This document shows positions 50,842 to 60,205 of a stretch of DNA of 64,000 nt, in pieces. The position numbers and the translations under genes are program-made. How positions within the stretch are numbered: position 1 is the first letter of the stretch; each line of letters opens with the position of its first letter. The stretch covers positions 131,684 through 195,683 of the forward strand of contig CABIWW010000001.1 in the NCBI GenBank assembly GCA_902362435.1. The letters are read 5' to 3'. The notes below the pieces were generated by a model. The model was not told where the DNA came from, did not search any database, and saw only the letters and a program-made list of their open reading frames with translations. Source of the DNA: Eubacteriaceae bacterium (GTDB taxonomy: Bacteria > Bacillota > Clostridia > Peptostreptococcales > Anaerovoracaceae).

Positions 50842-52746
50842 ATGGCTAAAAAGCAATTCAAGGCAGAGTCAAAGAGACTTTTGGATTTAATGATCAATTC
50901 GATCTACACACATAAAGAAATATTTTTAAGAGAGCTGATCTCCAATGCGAGTGACGCAGTGGACAAGCTTTATTACAAGACGATCACAGAAGGCGATACG
51001 GGAATATCTCGTGATGATTTCGGTATCAGGATCGAAACCGACAGAGAGAACAGGACACTCAGGATCATCGACAACGGCATGGGCATGACGAGAGAAGAGC
51101 TGGAGAAAAACCTGGGAACTATCGCAAAGAGCGGATCGCTGGATTTCAAATCCGAGATGGACAAGAAAGACGAGATCGACATAATCGGACAGTTCGGCGT
51201 AGGCTTTTACTCGGCGTTCATGGTCAGTGACAAAGTCAGCGTGCTGAGCAGAGCTTACGGATCAGATGAAGCGTACATGTGGGAGTCATCCGGAGCAGAC
51301 GGATACACGATCACAGAAGCAGAGAAAGACAGCAACGGAACAGAGATAACGCTGACGCTCAAGGAAGATACAGACGACGAGAATTACAGCGAGTATCTCG
51401 ATACTTACAAGATAAAGAGCCTGATCACGAAGTACTCAGACTACATCAGATATCCTATACAGATGATGGTAGAGAAGCACAGACTGAAACCGGGCTGCGA
51501 AGACAAGAAGCCTGAAGAGCAGGAATACGAGACATATCAGGAACTCGAAACGCTCAACAGCATGGTGCCTCTCTGGAAGAAGAACAAGAGCGAGATAAAA
51601 GACGAAGACTACAACGAATTTTACAAAGACAAGTTCTACGACTTTACAGATCCTGCAAAGGTCATACACACCGACGTCGAAGGCGTGGTAAGCTATACGG
51701 CACTGCTGTTCATACCGGGACAGGCTCCGTTCAACTATTACACTAAAGACTATGAGAAAGGCCTGCAGCTTTACTCGTCAGGCGTGCTGATCATGGACAA
51801 GTGCCCGGATCTGCTGCCGGACTATTTCAGCTTCGTAAAGGGCCTTGTGGATTCACAGGATCTGTCGCTGAACATTTCCAGGGAAATGCTGCAGCATGAC
51901 AGACAGCTCAGAGCAATAGCACAGAGACTCGAAAAGAAGATCAAGAGCGAGCTGCTTTCCATGCTCAAGACCGATCGTGAAAAATACATCAGCTTCTTCA
52001 AGAACTTCGGACTGCAGCTGAAATACGGACTTTACGACAGCTTCGGAGCAAACAAGGAAACGCTCAAGGATCTGCTGATGTTCTATTCGTCTACTGAGAA
52101 AGCGCTCGTTACGCTTTCGGAATACGTGAGCAGGATGAAGCACGAACAGAAATACATCTACTACGCTTCGGGCGAGACTGTAGAACAGATAGACAGACTG
52201 CCGCAGACAGAACTCCTCAAGGAAAAAGGCTATGAGATACTCTACCTCACAGACAGCATAGATGAGTTCGCACTGCAGGTTATGCGCGAATTCGACGAGA
52301 AACAGTTCAAGTCGGTATCGGGCGAGGATCTCGACATCGAAGAATCGAAGGAAGAAAAAGAAGCTGCGGAGAAGCAGGCGGAAGAGAGCAAGGATCTGCT
52401 CGAGTTCATGAAGGAGTCACTGGACGGCAAGGTTTCAGAAGTAAAGCTTTCGCACAGACTCAAGAGCCATCCTGTGTGCCTGACGTCAAAGGGCGGACTT
52501 TCCATAGAGATGGAAAAGGTGCTGAACGCTATGCCTACAGACGAAAAAGTGCAGGCTGAGCGCGTACTCGAGATCAACGCAAAGCATCCTGTACTCGAAA
52601 AGCTCAAGAAGGAATACGATACGGACAAGGATACGGTAAAGAAGTACACCGCGCTGCTCTACGACCAGGCTAGACTGATCGAGGGGCTGCCGATCGAGGA
52701 TCCTGTGGAATTTTCGAATGCGGTATGCGAGCTGATGACAAAATAG
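50842..52746 (+). CDS. htpG: Chaperone HtpG (Hsp90)
   Basis: ATP-dependent Hsp90 chaperone. 634 residues, normal length. N-terminal GHKL ATPase signatures: [42 protein letters not shown]. Middle domain with the catalytic-loop region [20 protein letters not shown]-terminal dimerisation domain to residue 634. AAAGGATG precedes the start. In Bacillus subtilis htpG is not HrcA-controlled, so the CIRCE site here is a lineage-specific arrangement. Confidence 0.97.
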   Translation: MAKKQFKAESKRLLDLMINSIYTHKEIFLRELISNASDAVDKLYYKTITEGDTGISRDDFGIRIETDRENRTLRIIDNGMGMTREELEKNLGTIAKSGSLDFKSEMDKKDEIDIIGQFGVGFYSAFMVSDKVSVLSRAYGSDEAYMWESSGADGYTITEAEKDSNGTEITLTLKEDTDDENYSEYLDTYKIKSLITKYSDYIRYPIQMMVEKHRLKPGCEDKKPEEQEYETYQELETLNSMVPLWKKNKSEIKDEDYNEFYKDKFYDFTDPAKVIHTDVEGVVSYTALLFIPGQAPFNYYTKDYEKGLQLYSSGVLIMDKCPDLLPDYFSFVKGLVDSQDLSLNISREMLQHDRQLRAIAQRLEKKIKSELLSMLKTDREKYISFFKNFGLQLKYGLYDSFGANKETLKDLLMFYSSTEKALVTLSEYVSRMKHEQKYIYYASGETVEQIDRLPQTELLKEKGYEILYLTDSIDEFALQVMREFDEKQFKSVSGEDLDIEESKEEKEAAEKQAEESKDLLEFMKESLDGKVSEVKLSHRLKSHPVCLTSKGGLSIEMEKVLNAMPTDEKVQAERVLEINAKHPVLEKLKKEYDTDKDTVKKYTALLYDQARLIEGLPIEDPVEFSNAVCELMTK

Positions 52747-52974
52747 CGCAGATCATGATGACCGGAGAGCATGCAGATGCGATGAAAGCGCATGCGGACG
52801 AGCGGACGACATGAAAAGTAACGTGTTCTAAACACGCGCGATATATGGTATAATAGCTACCTGGTGCAGTATTCATATGCTGCCCGGGTAGTTTTTTGTT
52901 GCGGAGAAGGCCGAGACCTGACCGGAGCTCATCAGGAGACCGAAATCCGGAGATCGAGATCCGAAACAGAAGAC

Positions 52975-53010
52975 AAAACAGGAATAACAGGAATAACAGG
53001 AGAAAAAGGA
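52975..53010 (+). repeat. Short tandem repeat upstream of the FNT gene
   Basis: AACAGGAATAAC-type units repeat about three times in the leader, ending in the AGGAG ribosome site of the next gene. Preceded at 52900-52960 by GA-rich sequence. Confidence 0.5.
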
Positions 53011-53020
53011 GAAGGGATAA

Positions 53021-53842
53021 ATGAAAGCACTTACAACAGGAGAAATACTCGAAAAGGTGTCGGATTCCGCGATACCCAAGGCGACATCGGGATTCTGGAA
53101 ATTATTCATACTTGCTATACTCGCGGGAGCGTACATAGCGTTCGGCGCACAGGCGTCTGCGATGGCATCGTTCAATCTGACATCGGATCCGGCGACTTTC
53201 GGACTCGGCAAGCTCGTGTCTGCATCGGTGTTCCCGGTGGGACTGATGATGGTCGTGCTCTGCGGGGCGGAGCTCTTCACAGGAAACAACCTGATGATAA
53301 TAGGCGTACTCGACAGGAAGATCAAAGTCTCAGGCATGCTCAGGAACTGGGTCATCGTATACATAGGCAATTTTATCGGAGCGCTTCTCGTGGCGGCACT
53401 CGTGAACTATTCGGGACTGCTGGAAAGCGGCGGCGGGCTGCTTGGCGCGGTAACGGTGAAGACGGCCGTGTCAAAGACGAGTCTTGACTTTGGAAAGGCG
53501 TTCGTGCTCGGAGTGATGTGCAACTGGCTCGTGTGCCTGGCTGTATGGATGGCGACAGGAGCTCATACCACGATAAGCAAGATATTCTCGATACTGTTCT
53601 GTATCGGTCTTTTCGTAGTGTCCGGATTCGAGCACAGCATCGCGAACATGTATTTTATACCGGCGGGAATGATCGCTTCGGGAAATGACGCGTACGTGCA
53701 GCTGCTGGGAACTGATATAAGCGGACTTACAGTCGGCAGCTTTGTGATGGGAAATCTGCTCCCTGTAACGCTGGGAAATCTCGTCGGCGGCGGTATATTC
53801 GTCGGAGTTGTCTACTGGCTGATCGGAAGGAAACTGAAATAA
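53021..53842 (+). CDS. Formate/nitrite transporter family channel (FNT)
   Basis: Pentameric membrane channel for formate, nitrite or hydrosulfide. 273 residues with six membrane segments. Conserved motifs: GAYIAFGAQASA, CGAELFTGNNLM (omega-loop region), MCNWLVCLAVWMA (central NxLV type) and FVVSGFEHSIANMYFIPAG with the channel His. In a fermenter it would most likely move formate, but no pfl gene is nearby to decide. AAAGGAGAAGGG precedes the start; the peptidase gene follows two bases later. Confidence 0.9.
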   Translation: MKALTTGEILEKVSDSAIPKATSGFWKLFILAILAGAYIAFGAQASAMASFNLTSDPATFGLGKLVSASVFPVGLMMVVLCGAELFTGNNLMIIGVLDRKIKVSGMLRNWVIVYIGNFIGALLVAALVNYSGLLESGGGLLGAVTVKTAVSKTSLDFGKAFVLGVMCNWLVCLAVWMATGAHTTISKIFSILFCIGLFVVSGFEHSIANMYFIPAGMIASGNDAYVQLLGTDISGLTVGSFVMGNLLPVTLGNLVGGGIFVGVVYWLIGRKLK

Positions 53843-53844
53843 CG

Positions 53845-54816
53845 ATGAAACGTATACCTATAGAAGAGATAGAAGGATTCCGCATCGGGAATGCACAGGA
53901 TATATCCGGAGGCACGGGATGCACCGTGATAATCTGCGAGAGCGGCGCGGCAGCAGGAGTCGACGTGAGAGGCGGCGGGCCTGCTACGCGTGAGACAGAT
54001 CTGCTTTCGCCGTCAAAGGCATGTCAGAAAATATACGGCGTGCTGCTTTCGGGCGGCAGCGCTTACGGACTCGACGCGGCCGGTGGAGTGATGCGTTATC
54101 TCGAGGAAAAAGGCATAGGATTTGACGTCGGGACAGGCGTCGTTCCCATAGTGCCGGCAGCGTGTCTTTACGATCTGATCGCAGGGGATTTTCGCTGCAG
54201 ACCGGATGCTGAGATGGGATACGCGGCATGCACAGACTCTGAGAAAAACAAGCCGCAGCAGGGAAACCGCGGTGCGGGGACAGGCGCTACAGTCGGGAAG
54301 TTTCTGGGCATCGAGCGCCTGATGAAGAGCGGGCTCGGTACATACGCCGTGCAGATCGGAGATCTGAAGGTCGGTGCAGTCGTGGCAGTGAACTGTCTCG
54401 GTGATGTGTACGACGCGGATACCGGCAGACAGATAGCGGGGATGCTTTCGGAAAGCGGCAGGTCGCTTGCCAGCACGAGGGAAGCGATGTGGAGCTCAGT
54501 ACAGCAGCAGAAAAATGTTTTTACGGGGAATACTACCATAGGATGCGTGATAACGAATGCAGCTCTGACGAAGGATCAGTGCAGCACCCTGGCATCAATG
54601 ACGCACGACGGCTTTGCGACAGCGATAAAACCGGTGCATTCGTCAGCCGACGGAGACACTGCGTTTTACATGTCATGCGGAGACGTGCAGGTCAATGCGG
54701 ACGCCCTCGGCGATCTCAGCGCCTACGTGATGGCGAAGGCTATAAACGAGGGAGCCAGAAGCGCGGAGGCGGCGTACGGATTTATTTCGGTGAACGAGCT
54801 TGAAGAACAGAAGTGA
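53845..54816 (+). CDS. P1-family (DmpA/BapA-like, S58) aminopeptidase
   Basis: 323 residues. Family features: VRGGGPATRETDLLSP, LLSGGSAYGLDAAGGVMRYLEE, QGNRGAGTGATVGKF, VGAVVAVNCLGDVYD and the tail FISVNELEE. These Ntn-like enzymes self-cleave and act as D- or beta-peptidyl aminopeptidases; many clostridial members are uncharacterised. Residues 165-175 hold the usual linker region. It starts two bases after the FNT gene and ends ten bases before polA, so all three may share a transcript. Confidence 0.85.
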   Translation: MKRIPIEEIEGFRIGNAQDISGGTGCTVIICESGAAAGVDVRGGGPATRETDLLSPSKACQKIYGVLLSGGSAYGLDAAGGVMRYLEEKGIGFDVGTGVVPIVPAACLYDLIAGDFRCRPDAEMGYAACTDSEKNKPQQGNRGAGTGATVGKFLGIERLMKSGLGTYAVQIGDLKVGAVVAVNCLGDVYDADTGRQIAGMLSESGRSLASTREAMWSSVQQQKNVFTGNTTIGCVITNAALTKDQCSTLASMTHDGFATAIKPVHSSADGDTAFYMSCGDVQVNADALGDLSAYVMAKAINEGARSAEAAYGFISVNELEEQK

Positions 54817-54826
54817 AGGTGGACAT

Positions 54827-57499
54827 ATGAAGAAGATAGCTGTGATAGACGGCAACAGCCTGGTGAACAGAGCGTACTATGCCATGAGGAACCCGATGAT
54901 AACGAAAGACGGGATCTTTACACAAGGCATATTCGGATTTCTGAACATGCTGGAAAAACTGAAGAGAGACTACGAGCCTGAATATATGGCTGTTGCTTTC
55001 GACATGAAGGCGCCTACGTTCAGACACAAGGAATACGAGGAATACAAAGCCGGCAGGAAGAAGATGCCGCCTGAACTTGCGATGCAGATACCGCTCCTCA
55101 AGGATGTGCTCCGTGCGATGAACATAAAGCAGATCGAGATGGAGGGCTTTGAGGCCGACGATATAATCGGAACGATCGCCAGGAGAGCCGAGGAGGAAGG
55201 GATCGGCGTATATATAATCACGGGAGACAAGGACGAGCTGCAGCTCGCCACAGACACCACGAAAGTCATACTGACAAGAAAAGGCGTCTCGGAATTCGAG
55301 CTCTACGACAGAGAAGCGATGATCGAAAAATATGGATTCACTCCGCAGCAGTTCATAGATTTCAAGGGCCTGATGGGTGATCAGTCCGACAACATCCCCG
55401 GGATACCGGGAGTAGGGGAAAAGACCGCGACCAAGCTGATCCTGGAGTTCGGCAGCGTGGAAAACCTGCTGGCCAATACTGATGATATAAAACCGAAAGG
55501 CGTCAAGGCAAAGGTCGAGGAAAACGCGCAGCTGGCTGTGATGAGCAAGAGGCTCGCGACTATAAACACGAACGTGCCGTTTGAGATCGACTTTGACGAA
55601 TACCTGCTCGGAGAACCGGACTACGACGCGCTGATCGAGCTTTACACGAAACTGGAATTCAATAAGTTCCTCAAAAAGCTCAACGTGGAAAGAGGCGGGC
55701 AGTCTGATCGGCAGGGACAGAGCAGCGTCGAAAATGCAGCGGTCGACACCTCGGGCTTTGAGCGGATACTCGTAAACAGCGACGAAATGCTGAAGACGAT
55801 AAGCTTCAGTGGAGAGACAGTGTTAAAGGTCTTCGGAGACTACAACCACACAGCTGAGCCGTGCATCGACGGGATCGCGGCTATGAATGACGGGAAATAT
55901 TACTATTTTGACTGCGGCAGCCTGACGGATGTGTACAGCTGGCTCGCAGAACAGGATATCACATATACGGGACACGGTCTGAAACGCGACTATTACATGC
56001 TGATGTGCAAGGGTATCGCGGACTTCGAGACGTGTTTCGACACTGCGATAGCGCAGTACGTGCTGGATTCGGGCAGGAGCAGCTACAGCCTCGCTGCCAT
56101 TTCGAACGAATACCTGCACTTTACAGTACAGGACGAAAAGGATTTTATGGCAGACAACGGACAGGTCGACATGTTCACTGACACGGTGAGATCGTTCATG
56201 GATTACGGATTCGATGTATGTACGGCTGTCATGAGCCTGACCGGACTGCAGCGAGAAAAGCTCAGAGAAGAAGCGCTTGAGGAAGTATACTATCAGGTGG
56301 AGATACCGCTCATCATCGTGATGGCGTCGATGGAGGCGGAAGGCTTCAAGGCTGACAGAGAAACGCTGCAACAGTTCGGAGAGATGCTCTCGGAGAAGAT
56401 CGATGAGATAACGGCACGCGTCACGGAACTTGCGGGCGAGTCGTTCAATCTCAATTCGCCGCAGCAGCTCGGGGAGATCCTCTTTGAAAAGCTCGGGCTT
56501 CCGGCTGGCAAGAAGACAAAGCGCGGTTATTCCACGAGTGCAGACATACTCGAAAAGATAGCTGACAAGCATCCGATCGTGCCGGCGATACTCGAATACA
56601 GGACGCTGGCAAAGCTCAAGAGCACGTATGTGGACGGTCTGATGCCGCTGATAAACAGCAGCGACAGCAAAGTGCACGCGCATTTCAACCAGACGGTGAC
56701 GACGACGGGCAGGATCAGCTGCACGGAGCCTAATCTGCAGAACATACCGATCAGGCAGGAGATGGGAAGACAGCTGAGAAAGGCGTTCATCCCGGATTCG
56801 GAGGACTGCGTGCTGGTAGGTGCGGACTATTCGCAGATCGAGCTTCGAGTGCTGGCCCACATGTCGCAGGACCCGGCGCTGATCGACGCGTTCAACCGCG
56901 GTGAGGATATCCACCGCGCTACGGCTGCAAACGTGCTGGGTGTTCCTGAGTCGGAGATCACGATAGAGGAGAGGAGCAGAGCAAAGGCTGTCAACTTTGG
57001 CGTCATCTACGGCATGAGCAGCTTCGGGCTTTCGTCTGAGCTCGGCATCACGAGGAAAGAGGCAGATGACTATATCAACACGTATTTCAGCAAGCACGCG
57101 GCTGTAAAGGATTTCATGGATTCTCAGGTGGAGTTCTGCAGGGAGAACGGCTATGTGACTACCATCATGGGCAGAAAGCGCTATGTCAAGGAGATAAAGG
57201 CGTCTGCATACATGGTAAGGCAGCTGGGCGAACGTCTTGCTATGAACACGCCTATACAGGGAAGTGCTGCAGACATAATAAAGCTCGCCATGGTCAAGGT
57301 CTACAATGCCATAAAGGAGCGCGGACTCAAATCGAGTCTGATACTGCAGGTGCATGACGAACTCATAATCAATACGTGGAAGGATGAGCGCGAAGAAGTG
57401 GAAAAGCTGCTGGTCGAGAACATGGAGTCGGCTTACAGGCTGGCTGTGGAGCTCAGGGCAGATCTTAACGAAGGCGTGAACTGGTACGATCTCAAATAA
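54827..57499 (+). CDS. polA: DNA polymerase I
   Basis: 890 residues. 5'-3' exonuclease domain (about 1-290: IDGNSLVNRAYYA, GFEADDIIGT, TGDKDELQLA, GVGEKTATKLI). The middle 3'-5' domain lacks the first DxE motif (the strand reads VLKVFGDYNHT), so proofreading is probably lost, as in Bacillus and Thermus enzymes. The polymerase domain is intact: VGADYSQIELRVLAH, RSRAKAVNFGVIYGMS and QVHDELI. ATG 54827 follows GAAGGTGGAC; a TTG 27 bases earlier overlaps the peptidase gene. Followed by coaE, a common Firmicute pairing. Confidence 0.95.
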   Translation: MKKIAVIDGNSLVNRAYYAMRNPMITKDGIFTQGIFGFLNMLEKLKRDYEPEYMAVAFDMKAPTFRHKEYEEYKAGRKKMPPELAMQIPLLKDVLRAMNIKQIEMEGFEADDIIGTIARRAEEEGIGVYIITGDKDELQLATDTTKVILTRKGVSEFELYDREAMIEKYGFTPQQFIDFKGLMGDQSDNIPGIPGVGEKTATKLILEFGSVENLLANTDDIKPKGVKAKVEENAQLAVMSKRLATINTNVPFEIDFDEYLLGEPDYDALIELYTKLEFNKFLKKLNVERGGQSDRQGQSSVENAAVDTSGFERILVNSDEMLKTISFSGETVLKVFGDYNHTAEPCIDGIAAMNDGKYYYFDCGSLTDVYSWLAEQDITYTGHGLKRDYYMLMCKGIADFETCFDTAIAQYVLDSGRSSYSLAAISNEYLHFTVQDEKDFMADNGQVDMFTDTVRSFMDYGFDVCTAVMSLTGLQREKLREEALEEVYYQVEIPLIIVMASMEAEGFKADRETLQQFGEMLSEKIDEITARVTELAGESFNLNSPQQLGEILFEKLGLPAGKKTKRGYSTSADILEKIADKHPIVPAILEYRTLAKLKSTYVDGLMPLINSSDSKVHAHFNQTVTTTGRISCTEPNLQNIPIRQEMGRQLRKAFIPDSEDCVLVGADYSQIELRVLAHMSQDPALIDAFNRGEDIHRATAANVLGVPESEITIEERSRAKAVNFGVIYGMSSFGLSSELGITRKEADDYINTYFSKHAAVKDFMDSQVEFCRENGYVTTIMGRKRYVKEIKASAYMVRQLGERLAMNTPIQGSAADIIKLAMVKVYNAIKERGLKSSLILQVHDELIINTWKDEREEVEKLLVENMESAYRLAVELRADLNEGVNWYDLK

Positions 57500-57514
57500 A
57501 GGGAAAGGATCGAA

Positions 57515-58156
57515 ATGATAAAAGTATTAGGACTTACGGGCGGCATAGGGACCGGCAAATCAACTGCCGCCGGATTTTTCAAAGATAAGAGATTCGCGCA
57601 CATAGACGCGGATCAGATAGGCAGAGATCTTACGGCCGACGGCAGCAGCATACTGCCGGTGCTCGACGAACTGTTCGGACCCGAGGGTGAGTTCGGTGAC
57701 GGCAAGACCGAGATCCTCGATGAAAACGGCAATCTGATAAGGAGAGCGATGGCGTCGGTGGTGTTCGCCGAGGAAAGGAGACGGGAGCGTCTGGATGCGC
57801 TGATGTTCAGAGAGATAATCGGCGAGACGGAACGTCTGATAGGCATGTACAGGCAGCAGCCCGAGAGCGAGCTGAACGGGATACTGCTGGATGCTCCGCT
57901 GCTGTTCGAGGCAGGACTGGACGACAGATGTGATGAAGTTCTCCTGCTCACGGCAGATATGGATGTGCGTATAGAAAGAGTCTGCAGGCGCGACGGAGTG
58001 ACCGCAGACGAAGTGAAGAGCCGCATCAGCAATCAGATGAGCGACGAGGAGAAGATAAAGCGCGCAGATGCGGTAGTCGACAACTCGGAAGGCATAGAAG
58101 AACTGTTTGAAAAGCTGCAGGATTTTCTCACCGGATTTTTAGCGGAACGATCTTAA
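57515..58156 (+). CDS. coaE: Dephospho-CoA kinase
   Basis: Last step of coenzyme A synthesis: phosphorylates the 3' hydroxyl of dephospho-CoA. 213 residues. P-loop GLTGGIGTGKST at 7-18, IDADQIGRDL (catalytic Asp), LDAPLLFEAGLDDRCDEVLLL and RVCRRDGVTADEVKSRISNQM (lid Arg region). GGGAAAGGA precedes the start, 15 bases after polA. Confidence 0.95.
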   Translation: MIKVLGLTGGIGTGKSTAAGFFKDKRFAHIDADQIGRDLTADGSSILPVLDELFGPEGEFGDGKTEILDENGNLIRRAMASVVFAEERRRERLDALMFREIIGETERLIGMYRQQPESELNGILLDAPLLFEAGLDDRCDEVLLLTADMDVRIERVCRRDGVTADEVKSRISNQMSDEEKIKRADAVVDNSEGIEELFEKLQDFLTGFLAERS

Positions 58157-58241
58157 AAACAGCTGTGAAAACGGCTTTGATATGACTTTGATATGGCCCG
58201 AAAAAATCCGCAAAAAAGATATAAAAAAGATGAAAAAACTG

Positions 58242-58270
58242 TTGACAATCCGACCTAAAACGAATAAAAT
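58242..58270 (+). promoter_or_regulatory. Promoter of tRNA-Leu
   Basis: TTGACA (58242-58247), 17 bases, TAAAAT (58265-58270), 43 bases before the tRNA. Confidence 0.7.
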
Positions 58271-58312
58271 AGAAAAGTAGCGTTGAGGACGTAAAGAAAA
58301 CGACCTCGATAT

Positions 58313-58395
58313 GCGGCCTTGGCGGAATAGGCAGACGCGCACGTTTGAGGGGCGTGTGGGAGACCGTACCGGTTCAAGTCCGGTAGGCCGCACCA
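58313..58395 (+). tRNA. tRNA-Leu (anticodon GAG)
   Basis: Acceptor GCGGCCT pairs with AGGCCGC, and CCA is encoded. The D-arm region contains GGCGGAATAGGC, the anticodon stem is CACGT/GCGTG with loop TTGAGGG (anticodon GAG), followed by the long variable arm typical of leucine tRNAs and the T-arm CCGGTTCAAGTCCGG. Length is 83 bases including CCA. Confidence 0.96.
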
Positions 58396-58400
58396 TGAAA

Positions 58401-58430
58401 AATCCTGAAGCAGTTGCTTCAGGATTTTTT
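58401..58430 (+). terminator. Terminator of tRNA-Leu
   Basis: AATCCTGAAGCA and TGCTTCAGGATT pair perfectly around a two-base loop, followed by six T. It ends 17 bases before the sigma-54 activator gene. Confidence 0.92.
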
Positions 58431-58447
58431 CTTTAACAAGGATGATC

Positions 58448-59908
58448 ATGTCGAAACGAAATACCAGTCCTGCAGAGCCTGACTGGTTCGGATCACCTGT
58501 AACTTTGAACAGCCGAAGGCGGGAGAATATCGAAATGCAGGAAGCATCATACGAAGATATAAAATACTATCTTGAAAACATACCGGGCGTGGTAGTGATA
58601 AATATGGACGGCATCGTCACGTATCTCAACGAACAGTGTGCCGGATATTTCGGAAAACCGAGAGAAGAAGTGCTGGGGCGCCATATCCTCGAGACGTTCC
58701 CGAATTCGAAGATGATAGAAGGTCTGGCGCTGGACGACCCGGAACTCGTGTTTTACAGCTCATATCTCGGGATAGGCATAACCATACAGGTGCCGCTTTT
58801 CAAAGACGGCAGGAAGGTGGGGCTGCTCGAGTACGATGCGACGCAGAGCTCGCACAGACTTTACGAGCTTTCCAAGGGATACAGCAATTTCCTGGACAAG
58901 GAGCTGCTCGATGCGGAGAAGGAGATAATGAACTTTGGCGAATCCAAGTATTCGATCAACAGCATAATAGGCAAGTCGCCTGCCGTGCGCAAGCTCAAGG
59001 AAGAGATAATAGCCGCGTCGAAGTCGAACTCAACGGTGATGATCACGGGCGAGACAGGTACGGGAAAAGAGCTGGTGGCGCAGGCGATACATGCACTGAG
59101 CCTCAGGCGCAAAGAGCGCATAATAAAGATAAACTCGAGCGCATTCCCGGAGAACCTTGTCGAATCAGAGCTGTTCGGATATGAAGAAGGCTCGTTCACC
59201 GGAGCGGTGAAGAACGGCAAGAAGGGCAAGTTCGAACAGGCCGACAAGGGGACTCTTTTCATAGACGAGATCAACCAGATGCCTGTATCGGTACAGCCTA
59301 AGATCCTGCGCGTGCTGCAGGAGCGGGAAGTCGACAGGATAGGAAGCGAGCGCAGCATACCGGTTGACGTGAGGATAATAGCCGCGAGCAATCAGGATCT
59401 GAAGAAGCTGGTGGCAGAGGGGAAATTCAGAGAGGACCTGTATTACAGGCTCAATGTATTCCCGATATATGTGCCGCCTCTCAGAGAACGTCTCGAGGAT
59501 CTGGAGCTGCTCATAAATATGAAGATCAGGACTCTCAACACAGACCTCGGCAAGAGCATCTCAAAGGTGGACGACAGCGTGTTTGAGGCATTTCGAAGAT
59601 ACGACTGGCCGGGCAACATACGAGAGCTTTACAACAAGCTGGAACAGGCGATGAACCACGTCAGCGATGATGAGGAAACTCTCAGGCTAGAGCATTTCAG
59701 CGCGAGAGCCGGTGAAGAGGATATCGACATCGAGAAACTCAAGTCTTTCGACAATCCGATAGAGGAGATAAAAAAAGAAGCCGAGCGAAAGCTGATAAGC
59801 GAGGTGCTCGAGCAGTTTGACGGAAACAAGACCAGGGCCGCGGAATGCCTGAAAATACCGCGCTCGCTGCTTTATCAGAAGATGAAAAGGCTCGGGATGG
59901 ATATATGA
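58448..59908 (+). CDS. Sigma-54-dependent transcriptional activator (PAS-AAA-HTH)
   Basis: 486 residues. A PAS sensor at ~30-140 (VVVINMDGIVTYLNEQCAGYFG). The AAA+ domain at ~180-400 has Walker A GETGTGKE, the sigma-54 contact loop GSFTGA (Ser for the usual Ala), Walker B GTLFIDEINQ and NIREL. A C-terminal Fis-type helix-turn-helix follows (GNKTRAAECLKIPRSLLY). ATG 58448 has AAGGA at a good distance; ATG 58442 is too close. It probably senses a small metabolite and drives the sigma-54 promoter at 60111. Confidence 0.93.
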   Translation: MSKRNTSPAEPDWFGSPVTLNSRRRENIEMQEASYEDIKYYLENIPGVVVINMDGIVTYLNEQCAGYFGKPREEVLGRHILETFPNSKMIEGLALDDPELVFYSSYLGIGITIQVPLFKDGRKVGLLEYDATQSSHRLYELSKGYSNFLDKELLDAEKEIMNFGESKYSINSIIGKSPAVRKLKEEIIAASKSNSTVMITGETGTGKELVAQAIHALSLRRKERIIKINSSAFPENLVESELFGYEEGSFTGAVKNGKKGKFEQADKGTLFIDEINQMPVSVQPKILRVLQEREVDRIGSERSIPVDVRIIAASNQDLKKLVAEGKFREDLYYRLNVFPIYVPPLRERLEDLELLINMKIRTLNTDLGKSISKVDDSVFEAFRRYDWPGNIRELYNKLEQAMNHVSDDEETLRLEHFSARAGEEDIDIEKLKSFDNPIEEIKKEAERKLISEVLEQFDGNKTRAAECLKIPRSLLYQKMKRLGMDI

Positions 59909-59940
59909 ATAAAATATGCTGACGGGAAACGTCAGTCTGC

Positions 59941-59978
59941 AAACACAGTGTCTGTGCAGAAAGACACTGTGTTTTTTT
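59941..59978 (+). terminator. Terminator of the sigma-54 activator gene
   Basis: AAACACAGTGTCT (59941-59953) pairs with AGACACTGTGTTT (59962-59974), then seven T. Confidence 0.9.
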
Positions 59979-60029
59979 CTGCGTATTTTAAACGTTTTTC
60001 GACAGTTTTGAGTCTGTTTTGACCGTGTG

Positions 60030-60049
60030 GTGTCTGTGTGGACAGACAC
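60030..60049 (+). promoter_or_regulatory. Candidate upstream activating site
   Basis: GTGTCTG-N6-CAGACAC is a perfect inverted repeat 62 bases before the -24 element. A second, looser ACAG...CTGT pair lies at 60002-60017. The distance and symmetry suit binding by the activator encoded just upstream. Confidence 0.55.
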
Positions 60050-60110
60050 TATGCATTTTTGCATGATCTCTGAAAGCGCAAAAAATGCCCGTTTTTAGAA
60101 AATTTAAAAT

Positions 60111-60127
60111 TGGCATGCTAATTGCTT
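60111..60127 (+). promoter_or_regulatory. Sigma-54 (-24/-12) promoter
   Basis: TGGCATGCTAATTGCTT: GG at 60112-60113 and GC at 60124-60125 with exactly ten bases between, as sigma-54 requires, and a close match to TGGCAC-N5-TTGCW. It lies ~80 bases before the transporter gene and just after an activator gene. Confidence 0.88.
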
Positions 60128-60205
60128 ATATATTACGCAGAGTGTGCACTGTATTTTATCAGTAAATTTTATGCATAAGGGATTTATGCAGAAAGGATGG
60201 CAGTT

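Noticed and set aside
55823..57355. Long minus-strand frame opposite polA (510 codons)
   Set aside because: Antisense shadow of conserved polymerase motifs.
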